Shown here one piece after another: positions 14,470-21,960 of a stretch of DNA of 24,369 bases. The stretch spans positions 1-24,369 of the forward strand of contig JAFEAR010000084.1 of NCBI GenBank assembly GCA_018266335.1. The letters run 5' to 3'. Position 1 is the stretch's first letter, and each line of letters begins with the position of its first letter. Source of the DNA: Bdellovibrionales bacterium (GTDB taxonomy: Bacteria; Bdellovibrionota; UBA2428). The translations under genes and the position numbers were made by a program. A model generated the notes under the pieces. It was not told the DNA's origin, did no database searches, and saw nothing but the letters and a program-made list of their open reading frames with translations.

Positions 14470-16242
14470 ATGGATCAAACTGCTTCGACGCCTAGTCCTT
14501 CCAGTCCGCCGCTGCAGCCGACGGTCGTCTTTGCGATGACCAAGAATATTAACATTCCCCAAGTCGAAAAGCAGTTCAAAGGCGAAGGCATCCGCTTGGT
14601 CTTCGCGCAGAACGAAGCCGAGGTGTTGCAGCACCTCAAGGGCGCCGAAACTTTTTTGGTGTTTATTGGGATGGATTTTGCCGAGAACGGCATTCGGGTC
14701 ATGCAGCGTAACATTTCGCAGACTACGGCCTACTGGGTGATGATCACGGGCAATCTGACCACGCAGAAGCGTTCGGCTCTCCTGCAGGCGGGAGCCATGG
14801 ATTTGCTCAGTCTTCCGGTGAATGCTGCCCAATTTAAATTACGTGCCAAAGGTCTCCTGGCTCGTTACCTCAAGAACTTCGATATGCCTGAGGAGGTGGT
14901 GTTGCCGGAGGGCTTCCTGCGTCGCTCTAGCGGGCAAGTTCAGCGGGGCACGGCGGAAGGTGCGGGCGAGGGCCCGGGGCGGATGTACGATAATTTGCCC
15001 GGTTCGGGTGAAAATCAGAGCCGCGAATACAACCATCTGCGCGGTGGCCCCGAAGCCGCGGCACCCGAAAATCGCATTCATGATTTGAGCGCAGATCCCA
15101 ATACGGGCGGCGTAGTAAATCACATTCGATCGGAGGATGTTGCGGCCAAGCAGGGCACTCTCCAGCGCGGAGTGTTGGAAGAAAATAAGGTGCAGTACGG
15201 CAATATTCGGAGCGACGATGCCGAGGCCAATGCGGCCCGCCTGGCGCGCGGTACGATGACGGAGAATAAAGCTCAGCATCGCAACTTGGTGGGCGCCGAT
15301 GCGGAAAAAAATACGGGCAGCATAGCTCGGGGAACAATGGACGAATCCAAACCGGCGCACAACAATTTGGTGAGCGCCGACGCGCCTAAATCGCACGGTT
15401 CGGTAACTGTGGCTCCTTCGCCCGACGAACTTAAACGTGCGCTCGATAAGAATGCTGCCCGCAAGGCCCAAAGTCCTAACGGGTTGCAGTCTTTTGCGGC
15501 CACCGAAACGGCTCCGGGCCAAAATAATTTAGTGCGCGGAGATATGCGCGATGGCGGGTTTCCGCGCGTTGTGAACGTGGGCGAATCTACTTGGGAGTCG
15601 ATGGGGGCCGACCCCGCTTCGCTCCTCGAATCGATTCGCAGAAAGCTGGTGCTCCTGCGTTCTGACACCCCGTGGGATCCGAGCATCTGGGTAGATTACT
15701 CCAAGCTGCTTTCGGGGCCCTTCAAGGGCATGGATCGCACGCTCTCTGAAATGCAGACGCTCTTCAAGGATGCGTGTCGCGTGCTGGGGGCTAAACGTCT
15801 GTGCCTGGTTTCGTTGCGGGCTGCGCCGGATACGTCGACTTGTCCCGAAAATGTTTTTTGTCTGGTGAGCAGCGAAGACGATCCGCGCAACAACGAATCC
15901 ATCGCCACGGAAATCATGCCGCATTTGCAGGTGGCCTTCGAAAATCAAAAGCCCTTCGTGCTCGACACCAAGTTGCCCGATAAGATCGCCAACCAGGATC
16001 GTCCGAAGTCCTGGAAGATCAATGGCAGTGTGGAAAAAATGTCCGCCGTGATTCCCATCATGAATGGATCGCAGGTGGGAGTGGCACTCTTTATTCAATT
16101 TGATTCCGGTGGTTTCAACGAGAACACCGCGGCGCTGCTGGAGCAGGCCGTGACCTACCTTAAGGTGCCCGAACGCCAGTACGGAATGATCGATTTCTTA
16201 AGTCGTATCTACCGCGAAGCTGGCTCCAACAACAAAGTTTAA
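14470..16242 (+). CDS. Receiver-like / repeat-linker / GAF-like protein
   Basis: 590 aa, cytoplasmic by appearance (no signal or membrane helix). Residues 17-135 follow the response-regulator receiver pattern: VVFAMTKN first strand, FLVFIGMDF third strand, MITGNLTT fourth strand, then LLQAGAMDLLSLPVNAAQFK. The usual acidic pair after strand 1 and the Lys of the final strand (LPV here) are missing, so phosphorylation is doubtful. Residues 171-360 form a hydrophilic linker with a reiterated motif, E-N-x(4-6)-N-[LI]-x(2-3)-D, in part spaced at exactly 27 residues (repeats starting 206, 233, 260, 287). Residues 385-570 look GAF-like: helix, CRVLGAKRLCLVSL, FCLVSSEDD, KPFVLDTKLP, MSAVIPIMNGSQVGVALFIQ. 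No output domain is seen. Probably a signalling scaffold; family not recognised as a whole. Confidence 0.82.
   Translation: MDQTASTPSPSSPPLQPTVVFAMTKNINIPQVEKQFKGEGIRLVFAQNEAEVLQHLKGAETFLVFIGMDFAENGIRVMQRNISQTTAYWVMITGNLTTQKRSALLQAGAMDLLSLPVNAAQFKLRAKGLLARYLKNFDMPEEVVLPEGFLRRSSGQVQRGTAEGAGEGPGRMYDNLPGSGENQSREYNHLRGGPEAAAPENRIHDLSADPNTGGVVNHIRSEDVAAKQGTLQRGVLEENKVQYGNIRSDDAEANAARLARGTMTENKAQHRNLVGADAEKNTGSIARGTMDESKPAHNNLVSADAPKSHGSVTVAPSPDELKRALDKNAARKAQSPNGLQSFAATETAPGQNNLVRGDMRDGGFPRVVNVGESTWESMGADPASLLESIRRKLVLLRSDTPWDPSIWVDYSKLLSGPFKGMDRTLSEMQTLFKDACRVLGAKRLCLVSLRAAPDTSTCPENVFCLVSSEDDPRNNESIATEIMPHLQVAFENQKPFVLDTKLPDKIANQDRPKSWKINGSVEKMSAVIPIMNGSQVGVALFIQFDSGGFNENTAALLEQAVTYLKVPERQYGMIDFLSRIYREAGSNNKV
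14980..15549 (+). repeat. Reiterated short-motif array in coding sequence
   Basis: Codes residues 171-360 of the receiver-like protein. The copies read ENQSREYNHLRGG, ENRIHDLSAD, NTGGVVNHIRSED, ENKVQYGNIRSDD, ENKAQHRNLVGAD, ESKPAHNNLVSAD and a last APGQNNLVRGD. Three full units of 27 residues run R233-A259, R260-A286 and R287-T313, two of them starting RGTM. The DNA copies are diverged, so this is an old protein repeat, not a fresh DNA duplication. Confidence 0.75.
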
Positions 16243-16245
16243 GTC

Positions 16246-17181
16246 TTAATCGAAAGTCGTAGGCAGCAAATCGTAGCAATCGCGCGTGAGATTGTGGCTG
16301 CAGGGGACTTTGGTCAGTCGACTCCCAAAACGTTTCAAAATGCGCGGATCGATTTGCTCGGCCGGTGTGAGCTTGTCCAGCGCGCCCTGTACGATCCGCA
16401 CATTAGCAGGATCCAACTGCGTTAATTTTTCTACTGCAAGATCCAGATTCATATTCGTTAGTAGCACGCGGGCGCGGCGGGCTCGATCGCGTATGGCTGG
16501 ATAGGAGAGGGGAGGAATCGGTAGTCGCTCGGGGGAAGTCTTTACGAGGTCTACAAATTTCTCCGCGTCCTCGGGCGTTTCGATGTGCATAAAGATGTCC
16601 GTTACGCGCTTCATGTTGACGGCGTCGAGAAGCGGCATAGAAAACCAAACGGTCTTAGCCGCCGGATAGTGAACGGCGGTCAGCGCGCCAGCAATCACGC
16701 TGCCCAGCGAAAGTCCCACTAGGGCGCGCGGTGGAGGCAAGCCGAGTTCCCCGCGCAGTTTTTCGATGGCGATGTGAACGGTTTCGATAACCTGCTCCAC
16801 CGTTTGCGCCTGGTCGCACTTAGATTCGCCGTTGTGCGGATAATCAATGGCGACAAAGTCTTCGTAATTGTGACCATGATCGCGCAGATAATTAATGTAC
16901 GATGCGAAGGAGTCGCGCGAATCTGTAATGCCGTGGAGCATGATAATGGGGGCGCGCCCTTTCAGTTCGCGGTGGCGATTGAGGCGTAGCGAGCAAGGCG
17001 CACCGAGGTAATCGAAGGTGATGTCTTCCCAGGTGTAGCCAAAAATAAAATTCTCGATGCCGGCGCTCACGGCCGCGGGGTCGAGATTCACGGCGTCCAG
17101 TGCGCACGCACGGGTGGTTAGGCCCAAGCCCACGAGGGCTAGTAAGGTAACGGCCGAAAGGCTGCGGATAGAATTTTTCAT
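16246..17181 (-). CDS. Secreted alpha/beta-hydrolase
   Basis: 311 aa. A signal peptide ends near ACA (residue 27). The alpha/beta-hydrolase landmarks are the oxyanion segment IIMLHGITDSRDSF (79-92), nucleophile elbow GLSLGS with Ser158, acid Asp269 in GALDKLTP and His296 in CSHNLTRD. Four Cys of the mature part (63, 122, 294, 302) could form disulfides, fitting an exported enzyme. Likely an esterase or lipase; the substrate is unknown. The stop of the methyltransferase gene is 7 bp upstream, and AGGG lies 5 nt before the ATG, so it is probably the last gene of that operon. It converges with the gene at 14470 (3-bp gap). Confidence 0.85.
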   Translation of the reverse strand: MKNSIRSLSAVTLLALVGLGLTTRACALDAVNLDPAAVSAGIENFIFGYTWEDITFDYLGAPCSLRLNRHRELKGRAPIIMLHGITDSRDSFASYINYLRDHGHNYEDFVAIDYPHNGESKCDQAQTVEQVIETVHIAIEKLRGELGLPPPRALVGLSLGSVIAGALTAVHYPAAKTVWFSMPLLDAVNMKRVTDIFMHIETPEDAEKFVDLVKTSPERLPIPPLSYPAIRDRARRARVLLTNMNLDLAVEKLTQLDPANVRIVQGALDKLTPAEQIDPRILKRFGSRLTKVPCSHNLTRDCYDLLPTTFD

Positions 17182-17188
17182 GTACGCC

Positions 17189-18238
17189 CTACTTTAGCGT
17201 TTTCGCTATGTAGGCTCCACGGTAGGGCACCGGAGTTACTTTGACGCCCGTTTTGCTGCAGGCCATCTGACGCGTAGTTTCGTTGTCCGTAATGCCAATA
17301 GAATGCGTGCTGGGGAAATCTTGGGCCGCATCGGCGGCATCATGCGTGGCAGCGCGTAAAATGAGGTACGAAAATCCAGGGTCTTCCAGGCGAATGTTCA
17401 GCGTGCCACGAATTTCGGCATCCCACGGAGTGAGGCCTAGTTCGCGGGCCCAGGTGCGGGGCGGCTGCGCGTAGCACCAGCCCATCTTGTTGCGAATCAT
17501 GGGACAAAAGCGCACACCACCGGGGCAGGGGGCGGCTACAATTTTTTCATCGTCGTTGCTCGAGAGTTCATCGCGTATCCACATGAGATCGTGCGTGGGT
17601 TCGCGGAGTGGCGGTTCCACAATGAACAAATAGCCACCAGGTTTTACATGATCGCGCAAAATTTTTAGCACGAAATCGAGTTTGCGATCGCGCATGCGCG
17701 GGCCGCTGCCCCACTCGTTAAGAATGTGGCCCATGAAAACCCAGTCGGCTTTCATCTTGGGCGGCAGTGCGTACTTGTCCTGCAAATTTGCACGGCGAGT
17801 GTGCACTTTGGTTTTGTCTTTGTCCGTGATGCTCGCAATAAAACGTGAGGACCACTCGAGAGCTTTTTTGGAGAGGTCGACGAGGTAAACGTCTTTGGGC
17901 TGCGCAATTTTTTTGGCCTTCGCCCATAGGAGTGCGCTGAGCGTGAGTGTTCCCGGGCCGCTGCCCAAATCTAAAATGCTTTCGGGTGCCTTGAGACCCA
18001 GGCGATCGAAGTTCTGCTCGAGGATCCAGTAAATTTCGGGAAGGTGCAGAGGAAGGTGGAAGGCCGTGTACCCACTCAAGAAGGAGGGGTGATTCATGTA
18101 CCCGGAGGGCCGCTTGTCTCGATTATAAGTGAGCCAGGCGCGGACCTGCCGGATTTCTACTTCAAGTTTCGCGGGGCGGCCTCGGCAGGCCGCCTGAACT
18201 TCGCGAAAGAGATTTGCGGTAGGTGATTCAGCTGACAA
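17189..18238 (-). CDS. Rsm22-family SAM-dependent methyltransferase
   Basis: 349 aa. The SAM-binding motif DLGSGPGT is at 90-97, acidic VYLVDLS at 117-123, and the catalytic-side motif MGHILNEWG at 169-177. The segment VAAPCPGGVRFCPMIRNKMG, then WCY, matches the cysteine region of Rsm22 (yeast mitochondrial small-subunit factor; human METTL17). With C327 near the end this gives four cysteines (238, 245, 255, 327), as expected for the iron-sulfur cluster described in METTL17. It is therefore probably a small-subunit ribosome assembly factor rather than a classical methylase. The best start is a TTG at 18238 overlapping the stop of the 58-aa basic ORF; the first ATG (residue 48) would remove a plausible N-terminal helix. 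Confidence 0.83.
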   Translation of the reverse strand: MSAESPTANLFREVQAACRGRPAKLEVEIRQVRAWLTYNRDKRPSGYMNHPSFLSGYTAFHLPLHLPEIYWILEQNFDRLGLKAPESILDLGSGPGTLTLSALLWAKAKKIAQPKDVYLVDLSKKALEWSSRFIASITDKDKTKVHTRRANLQDKYALPPKMKADWVFMGHILNEWGSGPRMRDRKLDFVLKILRDHVKPGGYLFIVEPPLREPTHDLMWIRDELSSNDDEKIVAAPCPGGVRFCPMIRNKMGWCYAQPPRTWARELGLTPWDAEIRGTLNIRLEDPGFSYLILRAATHDAADAAQDFPSTHSIGITDNETTRQMACSKTGVKVTPVPYRGAYIAKTLK

Positions 18239-18404
18239 TTTTCGCAGCTGGCGTGGGCTTGCCGCGACGGAGCGAGGGAACTGCGCCCGTCAGGGGAAAC
18301 GAAGGCGTCGTGCCGTGGTTTTCTCGAGCACGTTTAGCGACCGCACCCATTTTTTTGGTCTTCATCGTACGGTGTTTCATGGTTTTTGCGCGTCTTTGTG
18401 GCAT
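18228..18404 (-). CDS. 58-aa basic protein overlapping the Rsm22-like gene
   Basis: A 59-codon frame starting MPQRRAKTMKHRTMKTKKMG, then AVAKRARENHGTTPSFPL, and ending TPAAKIVS. About 15 of 58 residues are Lys or Arg, mostly in the first 27, so it may bind nucleic acid. It fills the space between the peptide-binding protein gene (stop 18438) and the TTG of the methyltransferase, overlapping the latter by 11 bp, as translationally coupled genes do. Internal Met9, Met14 or Met19 could be the real start; no Shine-Dalgarno is clear for any. No family is recognised. The tie to a ribosome-assembly gene makes a ribosome-linked role tempting, but this is inference. Confidence 0.5.
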   Translation of the reverse strand: MPQRRAKTMKHRTMKTKKMGAVAKRARENHGTTPSFPLTGAVPSLRRGKPTPAAKIVS

Positions 18405-18437
18405 GGCGCGATTTCATAGGCGATTTAGCGAACAGAA

Positions 18438-20207
18438 TCAACGCTCAAGATCGAGGTACTTGCCCATGCCCCAGAAAAAGAGGCTGGGTTTGAAGTTCTT
18501 GAGCTGCTTCCAAGAAAGCCAGTATTCGACCGAATGGTAGAAGGGAGCGATGGGGGCCTCCTGGAGGAGGATTTCGTTCATCCGGTGGAGGGCCTTTTTG
18601 CGGTGGGGGCCGGCCGCTTCGGTGCGGATTTGCTGGTAGAGGGCATCGAATTCCTTATTGTTGAAATTCGAGGTGTTGGTGCCCGGAGCTGCGTTCCCGG
18701 AATAGAAAAGCTGCATGAAGTTCTCGGGGTCGGGGTAGTCCGCTGCCCAGCCGCCCAGCATGATTTGGAAGCGACTGGTTTTGGATTTTTCCAGGGCTTC
18801 CGGAAAGGAGTTGGCCAGGATCGACAGGTTCACGCCGATCTTTTGGAAATTGTCCTTAAGCAGTTCTCCCAACTGGCGAGGGGTGGTGCCGGGGCCGCGC
18901 AGGTCGAAGGTGATTTCTGGCAGGCCCTTGCCGCCGGGGTAGCCGGCTTCGGCCAAAAGGGCCTTGGCCTTTTCGATATTGAATTCATAGGGATAGGACG
19001 GAGGCACCTCGGCACCGCCTTCAATCGAAGGGGGGATGGGCGAGCTGGTCAAAATGCCCCGATTGTTAAAGAGCAGTTCCAAAGCCCGGGCGCGGTCAAA
19101 AGCCGTGGCTAGGGCCTGGCGGAGTTTGAGGTTTTTGCCCAGGAGCGGATCCTTCAGGTTGAATTCCAGCCACCAGCCCGTGAGGGTGAGGAGCTTGTTG
19201 AGCTGAATGCCTTCTTTGGCGACTTCGGGTTTGAGTTGGCCGTTGCCGTCGATGACTTCCAGAAAATAGTCCTTCGTTAGCTCGGCACGATCGAGGTCGC
19301 CGCTGCGGAACTTGAGCCAGCCCGGCTGTTCTTCCTTAATGATGTCCCAGCGAATTTCGTCCAGGAACGGCACTTGTTTGCCGGCGGCCTGCAGCAGCCC
19401 TGCCTTGCGGTCTTCGTCGGAACCCACGGTGGGATAAAAATCTTTGCGGAAAGTAGGGTTCCGCTCCACCGTAATGGCCGATCCCCGCACCCAGCTTTTC
19501 AGGCGAAAGGGCCCCGTGCCTACGGGATGGTTGATGATTTCCTGCCCGTACTTTTGCACCACTTCGCGGGCCACGGCGCTCGCGTGGGTCATGGAGAGAA
19601 TTTGCAGAAGCTGCGGGTAGGGCCGCGTGAGTTGGAGCACGAGTTTGCCGTCGTTCGTGGTGCTAAGGCCTTTGACGGGTTTTTCGAAGAGGGCATCGCG
19701 CTGCTCGGTGGGAGCTTTTTCGATGCTCGTGCGCCAGTCGTTTAGGCCCTCGATCATGCCGTCGAAAACCCACCAGTTCACCGAGTTCAGGCGGGGATCG
19801 GCAATGCGCTTAAAGGAGTAGACGAAGTCATCGGCTTTGACCTCGCGGCCCTTACCGCCGGGGAATGCAGCGTCGTCTTGGAAGAAAATGCCTTTGCGAA
19901 TTTTGAAGGTCACGGTGCGGTTTTTGTTCGAGAAAACGGGCTTGCCGTCGGCCAGTAGCGGGACCACGGAATCGGTGTTCCCCAGGTAGTTAAAGGCCAT
20001 GAGGCCTTCGAAAATGTGCATCATAAGCTCGCCCGAAATCACGTCGTTGGCCTGGGCCGGATCGGCGTGCTTCACGTCGTCTTTGAAGAGGAACTTGGCC
20101 ACTTTTTTGCCGTCGGTGCTGGGAGCTTTTTTGGTGCAGGCGGTGGTGGTGATCGAAAGCGCTACTAGGGCGCTCAGGAAACGTGCAGAAACGCGGGAGA
20201 AATTCAT
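18438..20207 (-). CDS. Peptide ABC transporter substrate-binding lipoprotein (SBP_bac_5 family)
   Basis: 589 aa. An N-terminal signal ends in TTAC (Cys24), a usable lipobox though without the usual Leu at -3. The rest is a class C solute-binding protein of the OppA/DppA kind: LMMHIFEGLMAFNYLG near 60-75, TVTFKIRKGIFFQDD, DFVYSFKRIADP, the typical NHPVGTGPFRLKSWVRG, LKLRQALATAFDR, AKALLAEAGYPGG and LGGWAADYPDPENFMQLFYS. It should capture oligopeptides or similar ligands in the periplasm. No permease or ATPase genes for it lie in the window, so it is an orphan here. It follows the CpaF-like gene by 18 bp. Confidence 0.92.
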   Translation of the reverse strand: MNFSRVSARFLSALVALSITTTACTKKAPSTDGKKVAKFLFKDDVKHADPAQANDVISGELMMHIFEGLMAFNYLGNTDSVVPLLADGKPVFSNKNRTVTFKIRKGIFFQDDAAFPGGKGREVKADDFVYSFKRIADPRLNSVNWWVFDGMIEGLNDWRTSIEKAPTEQRDALFEKPVKGLSTTNDGKLVLQLTRPYPQLLQILSMTHASAVAREVVQKYGQEIINHPVGTGPFRLKSWVRGSAITVERNPTFRKDFYPTVGSDEDRKAGLLQAAGKQVPFLDEIRWDIIKEEQPGWLKFRSGDLDRAELTKDYFLEVIDGNGQLKPEVAKEGIQLNKLLTLTGWWLEFNLKDPLLGKNLKLRQALATAFDRARALELLFNNRGILTSSPIPPSIEGGAEVPPSYPYEFNIEKAKALLAEAGYPGGKGLPEITFDLRGPGTTPRQLGELLKDNFQKIGVNLSILANSFPEALEKSKTSRFQIMLGGWAADYPDPENFMQLFYSGNAAPGTNTSNFNNKEFDALYQQIRTEAAGPHRKKALHRMNEILLQEAPIAPFYHSVEYWLSWKQLKNFKPSLFFWGMGKYLDLER

Positions 20208-20225
20208 CCCACCCGATTTAACAGG

Positions 20226-21344
20226 CTAGGTCTTTTTGGTCGAGCCGAGCTGGCGCACGGTGTAGCCGTCGGTGAAAAAGTCTTTGGGGAAGTCCACGCC
20301 CCGTTCCTTGAAGAGCGAAACGAACTTGGGCACGAAGCCTAGCGATTTGAACTGGGGGGTGGGCGAGGCCTGGAAGCGAAAGAGGTCCTGCGTGAGCATG
20401 ACGTCGCCTTCCATGCCGCAGACTTCGATGACTTCCTGAATGCGGCGCACGCCGTCGGGGCCGCGGGTCACTTGCACAATCATTTGCAGGGCGCCCGTGA
20501 TGTTCTGGCGAATGACTTTGAGGGGCATTTCGGTGGCGGCCAGTAGCACGAGTGATTCCAGGCGGCGTAGGGCATCGCGGGCAGAGTTGGCGTGAATGGT
20601 GGTCATACTGCCCTCGTGGCCGGTGTTCATGGCGGCGAGCATGTCGAAGGCTTCTTGGCCGCGGCACTCGCCCACGATGATGCGATCGGGCCGCATGCGC
20701 AGGGCATTCACGACGAGTTGGCGGATACTCACGCCGGGCTCGTCGAGACTCGTGGGACGGGCCTCCAGGCGCACGACGTTTTCGCCGCGGAGTTTGAGTT
20801 CGGCGGCGTCTTCGATGCTCACGATGCGCTCGTGCAGGGGCACGAAAGAACTGAGCACGTTGAGGAGCGTGGTTTTACCGCTGCCGGTGCCGCCCGAAAC
20901 GAGCACGCTGATGCGTGCGGCCACGGCGCAGCTCAAAAAGTAGGCCAAGCGATCGTCCATGAACCCGCCGGCAATGAGCTGGGCGTGAGTCAGGGAATGG
21001 GGCGAAAATTTGCGGATGGTCAGTGCAGGGCCATCCACGGCCACCGGCGGAACAACGCAGTTGATGCGCGAGCCATCGGGAAGGCGACCATCCACGCACG
21101 GATTATGCGGGTCCAGCTTTTTGCCCACGGCATGGGCCATGGCCTGCATGAGAGCGTAGAGTTCGTTGGGATTGTCGAAGCGCGCAGCAGTTTTTTTGAT
21201 GAGCCCCTTTTGTTCAATGAAAATGCGGTGCGGTCCGTTCACCATGACTTCGGTGACGCTAGCATCGCGCAAAAAAGGCTCGAGCGGACCGCATTGGCTC
21301 ATCCAATCGCTCAAATCGCCCTTTTTGACTGGCACCTGGGACAT
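20226..21344 (-). CDS. CpaF/TadA-type secretion ATPase
   Basis: 372 aa, the size of the catalytic core without the long N-terminal extension of classical CpaF. An N-terminal domain with VTEVMVNGPHRIFIEQKG (30-47) is followed by Walker A GGTGSGKTT (151-159), the Asp box SIEDAAELKL (176-185), Walker B RIIVGECRG (221-229) and the His box TGHEGSMTTIHAN (241-253). All motifs needed for ATP hydrolysis are intact. Such hexameric ATPases drive Tad pili or related secretion, but no pilin, TadB/C platform, secretin or prepilin peptidase is encoded nearby. I start at ATG 21344; a GTG at 21347 is also in frame. Confidence 0.9.
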   Translation of the reverse strand: MSQVPVKKGDLSDWMSQCGPLEPFLRDASVTEVMVNGPHRIFIEQKGLIKKTAARFDNPNELYALMQAMAHAVGKKLDPHNPCVDGRLPDGSRINCVVPPVAVDGPALTIRKFSPHSLTHAQLIAGGFMDDRLAYFLSCAVAARISVLVSGGTGSGKTTLLNVLSSFVPLHERIVSIEDAAELKLRGENVVRLEARPTSLDEPGVSIRQLVVNALRMRPDRIIVGECRGQEAFDMLAAMNTGHEGSMTTIHANSARDALRRLESLVLLAATEMPLKVIRQNITGALQMIVQVTRGPDGVRRIQEVIEVCGMEGDVMLTQDLFRFQASPTPQFKSLGFVPKFVSLFKERGVDFPKDFFTDGYTVRQLGSTKKT

Positions 21345-21389
21345 CACAGGCTTTTCGGCCGTTCGGCCAACGAACTTGAGTGGGCAGTT

Positions 21390-21908
21390 TTAGCGCTTGG
21401 GGCCCATGACGCGTTGAAGTTTGGCCCCGCCAAAGTTCAACGTGTTGCCCTCGATGGAATAGTCGGTTTGGCCCGTGGGAAGTTTAGCTATGCAGTCGTT
21501 GCCGGCGGCGTCCTTGGAGTGCTTCTCGTCACCCTGCAGGATGTTGATGGTGGCGTCGTCGAATTTAACGGGGACTTGCACCGCTACGGTGGAGGCCCCG
21601 TTGCCGGTGAACTGACAGGTTACGGTTTCGGTGAGCTGTTCGGTGGTGAAGTGCAGCTGAATGGTGGCGTTACCCTTGGGCCCCTTGCCGGAGATCGACC
21701 AATAGCCCACTAGTTTTTGAGCGTTGCCCTGGGTGGGAGCAGTATTGGTGGTGTTGTTGCCAGCATCTGCCGGAGTGTTGTTTCCGTTGCCCGTGGGCGC
21801 ACTCGTGCCGCCGCCATTGTTGTTGCCTTCGCTAGATTTAGAGTCGCCACAGGCGCCCAGGGAAAGAGCCAGAGTACAGGTAAGGGCAAATTTGAAAGCG
21901 ATGCTCAT
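21390..21908 (-). CDS. Small lipoprotein of unknown function
   Basis: 172 aa. The lipobox LGAC (Cys20) follows a short signal peptide. Residues 21-65 are a low-complexity Asn/Gly/Thr/Pro linker (NNNGGGTSAPTGNGNNTP region). The C-terminal domain (about 68-172) begins KLVGYWSISGKGPKGNATIQ, has two Cys (TVTCQF and NDCIAK) and a series of predicted strands: a lipocalin-like or small beta-barrel shape is possible, since 'GyW' at the start and an end with 'LNFGGAKLQRV' recall such proteins. No family is firmly recognised. The frame is open far upstream through cinA, but the signal peptide fixes the start at 21908. Confidence 0.8.
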   Translation of the reverse strand: MSIAFKFALTCTLALSLGACGDSKSSEGNNNGGGTSAPTGNGNNTPADAGNNTTNTAPTQGNAQKLVGYWSISGKGPKGNATIQLHFTTEQLTETVTCQFTGNGASTVAVQVPVKFDDATINILQGDEKHSKDAAGNDCIAKLPTGQTDYSIEGNTLNFGGAKLQRVMGPKR

Positions 21909-21960
21909 GAAATTGTTTGTAGGGTTTGGGTTGGGCCGGGTCAAGTCTTGGGCTTTGGAT

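Noticed and set aside
21347..21389. GGCC-GAAC-GGCC hairpin between the lipoprotein and CpaF-like genes as a terminator
   Set aside because: Stem of 4-6 bp and no T-run on the minus strand.
20592..21713. Long open frame on the plus strand opposite the CpaF-like gene
   Set aside because: Antisense shadow rich in His, Gly and Ala; the minus strand carries intact ATPase motifs.
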